Assembly: GCF_018323885.1 (NCBI RefSeq)
Contig: NZ_AP024585.1
Location: forward strand, 2,728,001-2,792,000
DNA length: 64,000 bases
Reading direction: 5' to 3'
Source: Citrobacter amalonaticus
GTDB lineage: Bacteria > Pseudomonadota > Gammaproteobacteria > Enterobacterales > Enterobacteriaceae
Numbering within the stretch: position 1 is the first letter of the stretch; every line of letters begins with the position of its first letter. Position numbers and translations under genes: made by a program. Below the pieces are notes generated by a model. It saw only the letters and a list, made by a program, of their open reading frames with translations. It did not search any database and had not been told where the DNA came from. This document shows, one piece after another, positions 9,656-18,928 of this stretch.

Positions 9656-9681
9656 GATAGCCTGCCCCGTGGCAGGTTATC
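9656..9681 (+). terminator. Hairpin between pilin and chaperone genes (attenuator or stability element)
   Basis: An 11-base stem (GATAGCCTGCC / GGCAGGTTATC, one G-U pair) with a 4-base loop follows the pilin stop. There is no long T-run, so partial termination or 3' protection of the pilin mRNA is more likely than full termination. Such hairpins help raise pilin output above chaperone and usher in fimbrial operons. Confidence 0.55.
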
Positions 9682-9705
9682 TTCGCTATGCGTTGAGAAA
9701 ATAAA

Positions 9706-10401
9706 ATGAAGGCACCGTTGTTACTTATTCTATTAACGACATCCAGTTCCCTCTTTTCCCTGGGAAGTAGTGCAGAAGGCATTCAACTGGGCCGTACACG
9801 CGTGGTATATGACGCCAATAAAAAAGAGGCAGCCCTCCCACTTATCAATACGGAAAAAGAATTGCCCTGGCTTGTTCAGTCATGGGTTATGAATGCAGAT
9901 AATAAAACACGGGCACCTTTTATTATCACACCACCACTGTTTCGTTTAGACCCGAAGTCCGGACAAAGCCTGCGAGTCATGCGCAGTGAAACGATAGCCA
10001 CAACAGACAGAGAATCACTTTATTATCTGATTGTCAGAATGATTCCAGCCCGTGACCGTAAGGATGAACAGTCTAATGCTCTCCACCTTATCTACAGGAC
10101 GCAAATTAAGTTGTTCTACCGTCCTTCGGGTCTGAGCGGGACGCCAGAAGAGGCGTGTCAAAACCTTCGGTATAGCCAATCAGGCAATCAACTACGAATC
10201 GAGAATAGTAGTGCGTTTTACAGCGTTTTTGATTCTGTACTGGTAGGAAACACACAGCTAAGGACAGCAGATATGGTTGCCCCTAAAAGCAGTGTCTCAC
10301 TGACATTCGATGCCAAAACGGCAGCGCAGAGTGTTTCATGGCGCTGCATCAACGACTATGGCGGAACGACCGATAAATTTACCACGTCGTTGAAACCATG
10401 A
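9706..10401 (+). CDS. Periplasmic fimbrial chaperone
   Basis: 231 residues with a signal peptide (MKAPLLLILLTTSSSLFSLGSSA). The two-domain PapD-like fold is suggested by IQLGRTRVVYDANKKEA, which carries the conserved Arg near the start of the mature protein, and by the LPWLVQSWV and FIITPPLFRLDPKSGQSLRV segments of the G1/F1 strands. A further conserved segment (ALHLIYRTQIKLFYRP) includes the conserved Lys/Arg pair. It would hold pilins by donor-strand complementation and deliver them to the usher. It lies 72 bases after the pilin gene and overlaps the usher start by 4 bases (ATGA). Confidence 0.92.
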   Translation: MKAPLLLILLTTSSSLFSLGSSAEGIQLGRTRVVYDANKKEAALPLINTEKELPWLVQSWVMNADNKTRAPFIITPPLFRLDPKSGQSLRVMRSETIATTDRESLYYLIVRMIPARDRKDEQSNALHLIYRTQIKLFYRPSGLSGTPEEACQNLRYSQSGNQLRIENSSAFYSVFDSVLVGNTQLRTADMVAPKSSVSLTFDAKTAAQSVSWRCINDYGGTTDKFTTSLKP

Positions 10402-12941
10402 ATAACCGCGCTCAGCCACTAAGCCATTCCTCCAGCCGCGCTTTTGCCCCCTTATTGCACGGGCTGAGTGGTTTATTGTTCTTGAGTAGTTCTGTTCTCT
10501 ATGCCCGCGATTTTTATTTTCAACCCAACTCCCTTGAAGGTGGCGAAAACACACCACAGACGACCAACCTGGCGATTTTCGACAACCCGAAGGCTCAGCT
10601 CGCAGGTAGCTATCCTTCACACATTCTGCTCAACGACAGAAAAATCCAGGAAAAAACGCTGGCTTATGTCAACGCCGAAGACGGAAGCCTGGTTCCCCTG
10701 CTTACCCCGAAAATGCTGCGCGAATGGGGAATCAAGGTGGACGACTACCCCATACTGGCATCCGAGCCTGCCGATAAGCCCCTGAAACACGATCTGGGAA
10801 CTTATATTCCTGCTGCAAGTGCTGTTTTTGATTTTAAATTACAGAATCTGCATCTCAGCATCCCCCAGATTGCGGTTCAGAAAGTGAATGCGAACGCTGT
10901 CGATCCCTCACGCTGGGATGCGGGCGTTCCGGTGCTGTTTGCTGATTACGCGTTTAGCGGTCAGGATAATCTCGCACACACTCAGGGACAGCACAGTAAT
11001 CAATATTTGAATCTTCGCAGCGGCGCGAATCTGGGGGAATGGCGTCTGCGCAACTATGGCACCTGGTCAAATGCCGCGGATAATCAGGGCTGGCAGAATA
11101 TTGCCACGTGGATACAACACGATGTGCAAACGTTAAAAGCGCAGTTTATCGCCGGTCAGAGCAGCACGCGTGGAGAAGTCTTCGATAGCCTGCAGTTCAA
11201 TGGTATTAACATCGCCTCTGATGACGAGATGCTGCCAAACAGCGAAAGAGGCTATGCACCGACGCTCCGCGGAACGGCCTATTCCAATGCCGTGGTGACC
11301 GTCAAACAAAATGGCTACACCATTTATCAACAAAACGTCGCCCCTGGAGCTTTCGAAATCAACGATCTGGCAGCCTCCACCAACAGTGGCGATCTGGAAC
11401 TTAGCGTACAGGAAGCGGATGGCTCGGTGCGTACCACCATCCAGCCTTTTTCCAGCATTGCGCTAATGCAGCGCCCTTCTCGCCTGCGTTTTGAAGCCAC
11501 TGCAGGCCGCTATCGGGCAGACAATGGCAGCAACGACAAAGAACCCGAATTTGCTCAGGGCAGTATCATTTATGGAATCAATAATACATTCACGGCGATC
11601 GGTGGTTTAACTACCGCACAAGACTATAACGCTGTCAACGCGGGAATGGGCATTAGCCTCGGCAACTGGGGGGCGATCTCCGCGGATGTCACAGCTGCAC
11701 GAAGCGTTCTGGATTCAGGTAACATCAGCAGCGGGCAGTCATGGCGAGTCCTGTACACTGGGGATTTCAACCCAACCAATACGCACTTTTCCCTTTCAGG
11801 CTACCGATACTCAAGTGAAGGTTATTACAGTTTTGTGGAAGCCAATCAACACCAGACGAAAGATTCATCAGATGAAACGCGGGATCATAAACGTAATCGG
11901 CTGCAACTCAATATCAGCCAACCGGTGGGCGCCGGAAATATTTATATCAACGGCTATCAGCAAAATTATTGGAATAATAGCCGTCGTGATAGCTCCCTTT
12001 CTGCAGGTGCAAGTTACAGCCTGATGGGCATCAGCTACAATCTCTCTCTCACCTGGAGCACAACCAGCAATAGCGAGGACGATCGTTCACTTTATTTAGG
12101 GTTAACGATTCCCCTAAGCCACTGGCTACCTGATAGCTGGGCAACCTACAGCCTTAACAATAATCAGCACGGTGCAACCACGCAGAACGTAGGGCTGAAC
12201 GGTTCGCTACTGGCCGATAACCGCCTGAACTATTCGCTTCAGCAAAGCCGCAGTAATCAGAGTCCTCAGGACAGCAGCAGCGTATATAGCACCTGGTATG
12301 CCCAATACGGCAGGCTCAATGCCGGTTATTACACGGCGTCAGATGGCTCGCGCCAGCTCAGCTACGGTGCGAATGGCGCACTGGTCGCGCATCCTCGTGG
12401 CATTACGCTGTCGCAACCCCTCGGTAGCCAGTTTGCGATAGTCGATGCCGACGGCGCACCCGGTGTCAGTTTCCAGAATCAACGCGGGATCCATACTGAT
12501 ATGTTTGGCAACGCCATCATTCCTTCCATTTCAGCTTATCAGGAAAATCACATCAACATTGATACCACTACGCTGCCAGATGATGTCGACAGCAGTAATA
12601 CCTCATCAACAGTGGTCCCTTCGCGAAACGCCGCCGTCGTGGCGCATTTCAGTGCTCGTCGGGGTTATCGCGCGCTGGTTACGCTGGTGCAATCATCAGG
12701 ACAACCGCTGCCCTTTGGTACGATGGTGACCTCAGAAGATGGTCTGCTCAATGGCATTGCCGATGATCAGGGCGTGGTCTATCTCGCCGGACTCAGCGGT
12801 ACCGTCACGCTCAAGGCAAAATGGGGAAATCAGGAGCGGCAAAGGTGTATCGCAACGATTACAACCGGTGAAGAGATTCCCCAGAATACGGATGCCGCCG
12901 ACATCAAGCGCATGACGGCGGCTTGCAAGCAAGGAGGTTAA
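10398..12941 (+). CDS. Fimbrial outer-membrane usher
   Basis: 847-residue outer-membrane assembly platform. After a signal peptide ending near LYA, the N-terminal periplasmic domain begins RDFYFQPNSLEGG, then the 24-strand barrel with plug domain (GYAPTLRGTA, VTVKQNGYTIYQQNVAPGAFEINDL) and C-terminal domains (YRALVTLVQSSGQPLPFG). These motifs are standard for the FimD/PapC family. The gene overlaps the chaperone by 4 bases and is followed immediately by the tip gene, whose ribosome site (AAGGAGG) lies in the usher's last codons. Confidence 0.96.
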   Translation: MNNRAQPLSHSSSRAFAPLLHGLSGLLFLSSSVLYARDFYFQPNSLEGGENTPQTTNLAIFDNPKAQLAGSYPSHILLNDRKIQEKTLAYVNAEDGSLVPLLTPKMLREWGIKVDDYPILASEPADKPLKHDLGTYIPAASAVFDFKLQNLHLSIPQIAVQKVNANAVDPSRWDAGVPVLFADYAFSGQDNLAHTQGQHSNQYLNLRSGANLGEWRLRNYGTWSNAADNQGWQNIATWIQHDVQTLKAQFIAGQSSTRGEVFDSLQFNGINIASDDEMLPNSERGYAPTLRGTAYSNAVVTVKQNGYTIYQQNVAPGAFEINDLAASTNSGDLELSVQEADGSVRTTIQPFSSIALMQRPSRLRFEATAGRYRADNGSNDKEPEFAQGSIIYGINNTFTAIGGLTTAQDYNAVNAGMGISLGNWGAISADVTAARSVLDSGNISSGQSWRVLYTGDFNPTNTHFSLSGYRYSSEGYYSFVEANQHQTKDSSDETRDHKRNRLQLNISQPVGAGNIYINGYQQNYWNNSRRDSSLSAGASYSLMGISYNLSLTWSTTSNSEDDRSLYLGLTIPLSHWLPDSWATYSLNNNQHGATTQNVGLNGSLLADNRLNYSLQQSRSNQSPQDSSSVYSTWYAQYGRLNAGYYTASDGSRQLSYGANGALVAHPRGITLSQPLGSQFAIVDADGAPGVSFQNQRGIHTDMFGNAIIPSISAYQENHINIDTTTLPDDVDSSNTSSTVVPSRNAAVVAHFSARRGYRALVTLVQSSGQPLPFGTMVTSEDGLLNGIADDQGVVYLAGLSGTVTLKAKWGNQERQRCIATITTGEEIPQNTDAADIKRMTAACKQGG

Positions 12942-14090
12942 ATGAAGCAATTTCGATGGGCCTGGCTTTTCACCCCACATCGTCTGCACGTACTGATTTT
13001 GTTGAGCGGGCTACTTCCCGTATTGCAGGCATTCGGTGCAACCACCTATCTGAGTGGTTGCTTCCCCACCAAGGGCAGAGTCGATGTCCCGCTCAATTAC
13101 GACCTGAGCGCGGAGGATAACTACGCCGGGAATAGAATCCAGCCAACAATAAGCTTTGTATTTCCCTCGGATCCGCATGCAGCGCAGTGCAGTTCGTGCC
13201 CTGGGGTGACAGGTACAACCACCGAGAAGATCTACAGTTACCGTACCACGCCACTGCCTACCGGCCGAACGGCTAAATATGGCAAGCTCACTAACAACTT
13301 AGATATCCAGATATCAGCCTTCTCCGATACCGTCTCGGGAGGAGGTACCGCTTATCTCCTCGAAACCTATCCCAATCAGTCGCCCACAACCAGTCTGTTC
13401 GAAGGCGATAATAGCGAAGCGACGCAGTCACTTTGCGCAAACAGTCCTGTAGCCGGCAATCCTAAGCGTTTATTCAACTGGAACAAGATAAGTCTCTCGT
13501 TGTATATCGTTAACCCGATATTCGGCATAGAAACCATTCCGAATCAGCTACTGATGTCCACCAGCGTATGCATCTTTTACGGCTCGGGGTCGTGTAACTT
13601 CAGCAAAGCCAGTGTCGCGTCGGAAATGTACATCTCTGGCGCTATTAACGCACCGCTCAGTTGTACGATAAACGCAGGGAGTACGATCAATGTCGATTTT
13701 GAAACCCTGGCCAGTTCTAATTTTACTGCGCCTGGAGCCGTTCCTTCAGGATTCACGCTGCGTGATGTAGATATCAAATTCCACTGCGACAGTACCGCTG
13801 TCAGTAATAGCGACAAAATAAAGCTGACCCTATCCGCCGATCAGGGCGTTAACGATACAGGCACAGGATTCATTGCCAAAATGATAGGACGAGACGACAT
13901 TGGCGTAAGAATGTATGACAGCAATGATAATGGCATACCGCTGGATGGTAGTGCGGACTTCCCCATTGTGTTAGATGGCAACGGCGATGGTCATATCCAG
14001 ATGACCGCCGCACCGGTTGCCACAACCAGTAATAAACCCGATGCTGGCCATTTTGAAGGCAACGTCACGGTAAAAATGGATATCCGTTAA
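12942..14090 (+). CDS. Fimbrial tip adhesin, two-domain
   Basis: 382-residue secreted protein with a signal sequence ending about LPVLQAFGA. The N-terminal 200 or so residues carry several cysteines and are unlike pilins, as in a receptor-binding domain. The C-terminal part from about residue 230 is pilin-like: GAINAPLSCTINAGSTINVDF with a second Cys in DIKFHCDST, and a terminal GHFEGNVTVKMDIR strand. It begins directly after the usher stop codon. Position and two-domain build indicate the tip adhesin; receptor unknown. Confidence 0.85.
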   Translation: MKQFRWAWLFTPHRLHVLILLSGLLPVLQAFGATTYLSGCFPTKGRVDVPLNYDLSAEDNYAGNRIQPTISFVFPSDPHAAQCSSCPGVTGTTTEKIYSYRTTPLPTGRTAKYGKLTNNLDIQISAFSDTVSGGGTAYLLETYPNQSPTTSLFEGDNSEATQSLCANSPVAGNPKRLFNWNKISLSLYIVNPIFGIETIPNQLLMSTSVCIFYGSGSCNFSKASVASEMYISGAINAPLSCTINAGSTINVDFETLASSNFTAPGAVPSGFTLRDVDIKFHCDSTAVSNSDKIKLTLSADQGVNDTGTGFIAKMIGRDDIGVRMYDSNDNGIPLDGSADFPIVLDGNGDGHIQMTAAPVATTSNKPDAGHFEGNVTVKMDIR

Positions 14091-14133
14091 CTGCAAAGTG
14101 AACAATGGCCCCGACGGGCCATTCAGACTGCTG

Positions 14134-14213
14134 ACAAAGAAGGAAAAAGCGTGTTTTCTCCTTCTTTGTAGTAAGCAGATGAAAATCAATGAATTGATTT
14201 TCCTTATTTTTTA
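14134..14213 (+). terminator. Terminator hairpins after the fimbrial operon
   Basis: Two stem-loops follow the tip gene. One has arms ACAAAGAAGGA / TCCTTCTTTGT (14134-14169). The second has perfect 10-base arms GAAAATCAAT / ATTGATTTTC (14181-14202) and is followed by a T-rich run (CTTATTTTTT), a good intrinsic terminator on the plus strand. Confidence 0.65.
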
Positions 14214-14263
14214 CTGGGCGATATCTGCTCGCCCAGTATCAACAGGAGATTTGTCATCACTCT

Positions 14264-14285
14264 CAATGGCCCTTGAGGGCCATTG
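14264..14285 (-). terminator. Hairpin after cheZ
   Basis: Perfect 9-base arms CAATGGCCC / GGGCCATTG with a 4-base loop start 4 bases beyond the cheZ stop. No long T-run follows, so termination may be partial. A near-copy (AATGGCCC / GGGCCATT) lies at 14104-14123, next to the fimbrial operon end. Confidence 0.5.
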
Positions 14286-14288
14286 TTC

Positions 14289-14933
14289 TCAAAAGCCTAA
14301 ACTATCCAGCAGGTCGTCCACCTGGTCCTGGCTGGCGACAACGCCCGCTTTGGTCGCATCGACCTGCGGACCATTCAGCAGGCTTTCACTTTCGCGTTTG
14401 GGTCGAGAACTCTGCTCTGGAATATTTTCCAGTAGTACCATCAGCAGCTGACGTTCAATCTCCTGAATCACATCCATCATGCGTTTAATCACCTGACCGG
14501 TCAGATCCTGGAAGTCCTGCGCCATCATGATGTCAAGCAACTGTGCGTTGGTGAAACTGGTATGCCCGGGCACATCGCCGAGGTATTTTCGAGTGTCTGT
14601 CACCAGCTCGCGGGCGTCAGAGAGCTCAATCGGGTTTTCAAACCACTCGTCCCAACGCTTGCTCAGCGCCTTCGCCCCTTTCTCCATCTCGTCCTGATGC
14701 GGCTGAGAAGCCTCAACGCTGTTCAGGGCGCGCTCAGCCGCCTGCGCGGTCATCTGTACTACATAGTCCAGACGGTCACGGGCATCAGGAATGGCTTCTG
14801 CCGCTTCGGCAATCGCCTGGTCCAGTCCCAGTTCGCGCAGACTGTCACGCAGCATACGGGTCAGGCTACCAATGCGGGCAATGATATCCCCGGCAGAATG
14901 TTCATCTACGGGTTTAATCTGTGGTTGCATCAT
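14289..14933 (-). CDS. cheZ: CheY-P phosphatase CheZ
   Basis: 214 residues, the same length as Escherichia CheZ. It speeds dephosphorylation of CheY-P and so ends the tumble signal. The long helical hairpin holds the active segment [18 protein letters not shown], where the inserted Gln (FQDLTGQ) acts on CheY. The C-terminal tail ([14 protein letters not shown]) is the CheY-binding helix. The start at 14933 (MMQPQIKP) matches the family; a 10-codon longer frame would overlap the cheY end. Last gene of the tar-tap-cheRBYZ series. Confidence 0.98.
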   Translation of the reverse strand: MMQPQIKPVDEHSAGDIIARIGSLTRMLRDSLRELGLDQAIAEAAEAIPDARDRLDYVVQMTAQAAERALNSVEASQPHQDEMEKGAKALSKRWDEWFENPIELSDARELVTDTRKYLGDVPGHTSFTNAQLLDIMMAQDFQDLTGQVIKRMMDVIQEIERQLLMVLLENIPEQSSRPKRESESLLNGPQVDATKAGVVASQDQVDDLLDSLGF

Positions 14934-14943
14934 GGTCAGCCCC

Positions 14944-15339
<396 letters not shown>

Positions 15340-15350
15340 TTACTCCTGAT

Positions 15351-16400
15351 TCAAATACGTATTGCCTGTCCGGCACTGATTTTCGCCAGCATCTGCTGGC
15401 TAACCTGACTAAGATCGACCACTTCGCTGACGCCACCCATATTGATGGCTTCGCGCGGCATGCCGAACACCACACAACTTGCTTCATTTTGCGCAATCGT
15501 CCAGGCGCCTGCCTGGTGCATCGCTAACATTCCGGCGGCGCCGTCGTTGCCCATTCCCGTCAGGATCACCCCGACAGCATTGCGCCCCGCATGAATCGCT
15601 ACCGAATGAAACAGCACATCCACCGACGGCCGGTGCCGGTTAACCGGCGGACCGTCATGAATTTTGATTTGATAGTTTGCCCCGCTGCGTGCCAGTTCCA
15701 TGTGTTTATCGCCCGGCGCAATGTAGGCATGACCCGGCAGAACACGCTCGCCGTCCTCCGCCTCTTTCACGGTTATCTGACACAGCTTGTTCAGACGTTC
15801 AGCAAACGAGCGGGTAAAACCGGGCGGCATATGCTGCGTAATAATGACCGCCGGACTGGAGAGCGGCAGCGGTTGCAGCACATGGCGAATTGCCTCGGTG
15901 CCCCCCGTCGAGGCGCCAATCGCAATCAGTTTTTCCGAACTGAGCAGCGGTCCCGCCTTTAAGGTGACCGGCGCCGCAAGCGGTTTATGGGCTGTCAGAC
16001 GTGCGCGTGACGCCGTGCGCACTTTCTCCGCAATCATCTCGCTGTAGGCCAGCATCCCTTCGCGGATCCCCAACTGCGGCTTGGTGACAAAATCGATCGC
16101 CCCCAGTTCCAGCGCCCGCAGTGTCACTTCCGAGCCTTTCCCCGTCAGCGACGACACCATCACCACCGGCATCGGACGCAGTCGCATCAGCTTTTCAAGA
16201 AAATCGAGGCCGTCCATCCGCGGCATTTCGACGTCCAGCGTCAGCACGTCAGGGTTATATTTCTTGATTAAATCCCGGGCGACGAGCGGATCGGGTGCGG
16301 TTGCCACCATCTCCATGTCGCTATAGCTGTTAATAATTTCGGTCATGATTTGACGCATCAATGCAGAATCATCGACCGACAACACCCTGATTTTACTCAT
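15351..16400 (-). CDS. cheB: Chemotaxis methylesterase/glutamine deamidase CheB
   Basis: 349 residues: an N-terminal receiver (VDDSALMR, phosphorylated Asp56 in [12 protein letters not shown]) and a C-terminal methylesterase with the catalytic Ser motif [12 protein letters not shown], a His in ITQHMPPGF and an Asp in [12 protein letters not shown]. It removes methyl groups from receptor glutamates for adaptation and is activated by CheA. The start overlaps the cheR stop by 4 bases. Confidence 0.98.
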   Translation of the reverse strand: MSKIRVLSVDDSALMRQIMTEIINSYSDMEMVATAPDPLVARDLIKKYNPDVLTLDVEMPRMDGLDFLEKLMRLRPMPVVMVSSLTGKGSEVTLRALELGAIDFVTKPQLGIREGMLAYSEMIAEKVRTASRARLTAHKPLAAPVTLKAGPLLSSEKLIAIGASTGGTEAIRHVLQPLPLSSPAVIITQHMPPGFTRSFAERLNKLCQITVKEAEDGERVLPGHAYIAPGDKHMELARSGANYQIKIHDGPPVNRHRPSVDVLFHSVAIHAGRNAVGVILTGMGNDGAAGMLAMHQAGAWTIAQNEASCVVFGMPREAINMGGVSEVVDLSQVSQQMLAKISAGQAIRI

Positions 16401-17263
16401 GCTTTACCCTTACTTAGCGCATAAACCGTTTGACCGCGCAGGCTAAAGTCGCGCACGAGGTTACTAAAGTTCTCTGAATGCCCGGCAAACAGCAGACCAT
16501 CAGGCTTAAGAAGAGGGACAAAACGGCGCAGAATGTCCTGCTGCGTCGTTTTATCGAAATAGATCATCACATTGCGGCAGAAAATGGCGTCGAACGGTCC
16601 CGGCACGTTGTACTGCTTATCGAGCAGGTTAATCACGGAAAACTCGACGTGGCTTGCCAGTTCCTGACGTACACGCACCAGCCCATCATGAGGACCGGTT
16701 CCGCGCATGAAATAACGCTGGAGCTGCTGCGGCGACAGGGTCTTCAGTTCGTCCAGGCGATAGATCCCGCTACGGGCCTTTTCCAGCACTTCGGTATCAA
16801 TATCGCTGGCGAACACCTTCCAGCGCCCTGGCGCCATGCCCAGCGTATCGGCCAACGTAATGGCGATACTGTACGGCTCTTCACCGGTCGATGCCGCGGC
16901 GCTCCAGACCCGGTATTCGCCGCTGTGACGACGCGCGCTTTCCGCCAGTACCGGGAAATGGTGCCCTTCGCGGAAAAAAGCGGTCAGGTTAGTGGTCAAC
17001 GAGTTGATAAAAGCCTGCCACTCTGCGCTGCTTTGATTCGCTTCCAGCACGCTGAGATAGTGACCAAAATCATCCATTCCCAGCGTACGCAGGCGACGGA
17101 CCAGGCGGTTGTAAACCATGTCCCGCTTGTGGTCCGCCAGCACGATCCCCGCACGCTGGTAGATTAATTGACATATCCGACGAAAGTGCGCGTCGGACAG
17201 CGCAAGGCGCTGGGTCATCTGTAACAATAATGACGTTTGCCCGTTGGGCAGAGATGATGTCAT
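16397..17263 (-). CDS. cheR: Chemotaxis receptor methyltransferase CheR
   Basis: 288 residues. An N-terminal helical domain precedes the SAM-binding domain ([29 protein letters not shown]). It methylates receptor glutamates using S-adenosylmethionine and docks on the NWETF tail, which is present at the end of Tar in this window. It lies 19 bases downstream of tap and overlaps cheB. Confidence 0.98.
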   Translation of the reverse strand: MTSSLPNGQTSLLLQMTQRLALSDAHFRRICQLIYQRAGIVLADHKRDMVYNRLVRRLRTLGMDDFGHYLSVLEANQSSAEWQAFINSLTTNLTAFFREGHHFPVLAESARRHSGEYRVWSAAASTGEEPYSIAITLADTLGMAPGRWKVFASDIDTEVLEKARSGIYRLDELKTLSPQQLQRYFMRGTGPHDGLVRVRQELASHVEFSVINLLDKQYNVPGPFDAIFCRNVMIYFDKTTQQDILRRFVPLLKPDGLLFAGHSENFSNLVRDFSLRGQTVYALSKGKA

Positions 17264-17282
17264 AGCGCCTTCTCAATCACAT

Positions 17283-18884
17283 TCAGGATACAACGGGCAC
17301 AGCCTGCGGCGGTGCCGATTCTTGGTGTGTTACCACATGCTCTTCAAGTTTGAATACTGCTACACGGGCTGACAGCGTGTCGGCCTGATGCGCGAGTTGC
17401 CCGGTCGCGGCGGCGGCTTCTTCCACCAGCGCGGCGTTCTGTTGTGTCACCTGATCCATCTGGGTGACGGCCTGTGCCACCTGCTCTATTCCTCTGCGTT
17501 GTTCGTCTGACGCCGAGGCAATCTCGCCCATGATGTCGTTGACCCGGGTGACCGAGCTGACGATTTCCGTCATGGTACGGGCAGCCGTATCGACGAGTTG
17601 CGATCCCTGGTGGACGCGGTTCACCGACTCTTCAATTAACCCTTTAATCTCTTTTGCTGCCTGGGCGCTGCGGCTCGCCAGGTTTCGTACTTCTCCGGCA
17701 ACCACAGCAAATCCACGCCCCTGCTCACCAGCACGCGCCGCTTCGACCGCCGCGTTGAGCGCCAGAATATTGGTCTGGAAGGCGATACCGTCTATCACCC
17801 CGATAATGTCGCCAATCTTTTGCGAACTGGCGGCAATCGCCTGCATCGTACTGGCGACTTTGGTGGTCTGTTCGCCGCCGGTTTTCGCCGTATCGGCGGC
17901 GCTTTTTGCCAGCCCGGAAGCCTGGCGCGCATTGTCGGCGTTTTGACCGACGGTAGCCGTTAACTGCTCCATGCTGGCCGCCGTCTGCGCCAATGACGCC
18001 GCCTGCTGCTCGGTGCGTGAGGAGAGATCGTTATTACCCATCGCGATTTCAGAAATCCCGGTGTGCATCGCCAGACTGCCCTGACGCACGTCGCTGACGG
18101 TTTCCCGCAGCGCCTGTTGCATCGCCTTCAGGCTGGCAAAGATCGCCGAAATCTCATTACGCCCGTAAACCGCAATCGGCCGCGCCAGGTTGCCCTCGGC
18201 AATGCTGTCAAAATGACTGCCGATAATCGCCAGCGGCTGGACGATCATTTTGCGCGACCAGTACAGCGCTCCGGTGGTTAACAGCGCGGCAATAATGACC
18301 ATGCTGATAAAGATCGCTGCCGACATGTGATAGTTGTTTTTGCTCTGTTGCCCAGCCACCACCAGCACATGGTTAATGTTCTGCTGCCAGGCGTTAAAGT
18401 TCACATCAAAGGCATCCTGTGACGCCTGCACTGGCGCGGTCAGAAAGTCTGACAACTGGTTGTTTTCAAGCCAGGTGGCCTGATGTTCCAGATCGCTGTG
18501 CCACTGGGTGAAGCTTTTCTCCGTTGCGTCCTGCAGCGCTTTGCCCGATTCCGTATTCGCCTCGATAGCCTTGAAGCCATTGAACAACGTGGCAGACTGC
18601 GCCAGGCTTTCGCGCGCGATAACCATCAGGCTTTTGATGTCATCGGGCGGATAGCTCAGCGCCGTTAATGTCCCGGCCTTGTTGAGGGCGGTACTCGCCT
18701 GTAATAAAACGGCGCGCGTTTGTGCCAGCGCCGCGCGTTGCTGATTACTCTGCTCGACCTGATTCAGGCTCTGAAAACCGTCCCGAAATGCCCAGAAAGA
18801 CAAGCCATTACTGCCAATCTGCAATACACCGCAGAGGATCAAAATCAAAAACAGCGTGGTCGAGATTCGAATACGATTAAACAT
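17283..18884 (-). CDS. tap: Methyl-accepting chemotaxis protein Tap (dipeptide receptor)
   Basis: 533 residues starting MFNRIRISTTLFLILILCG. Two membrane segments flank a periplasmic four-helix domain, followed by HAMP and the conserved signalling tip ([22 protein letters not shown]). In Escherichia Tap senses dipeptides through DppA and also pyrimidines. The C-terminus (QAVPVVS) lacks the NWETF pentapeptide, typical of a low-abundance receptor. The start at 18884 has GGGAG 5 bases upstream; a longer frame from 18896 is less likely. Salmonella lacks tap. Confidence 0.96.
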   Translation of the reverse strand: MFNRIRISTTLFLILILCGVLQIGSNGLSFWAFRDGFQSLNQVEQSNQQRAALAQTRAVLLQASTALNKAGTLTALSYPPDDIKSLMVIARESLAQSATLFNGFKAIEANTESGKALQDATEKSFTQWHSDLEHQATWLENNQLSDFLTAPVQASQDAFDVNFNAWQQNINHVLVVAGQQSKNNYHMSAAIFISMVIIAALLTTGALYWSRKMIVQPLAIIGSHFDSIAEGNLARPIAVYGRNEISAIFASLKAMQQALRETVSDVRQGSLAMHTGISEIAMGNNDLSSRTEQQAASLAQTAASMEQLTATVGQNADNARQASGLAKSAADTAKTGGEQTTKVASTMQAIAASSQKIGDIIGVIDGIAFQTNILALNAAVEAARAGEQGRGFAVVAGEVRNLASRSAQAAKEIKGLIEESVNRVHQGSQLVDTAARTMTEIVSSVTRVNDIMGEIASASDEQRRGIEQVAQAVTQMDQVTQQNAALVEEAAAATGQLAHQADTLSARVAVFKLEEHVVTHQESAPPQAVPVVS

Positions 18885-18928
18885 CAACGCTCCCATCAGG
18901 CGGCAACGGCCGCAGTGTTAAATTTCGG

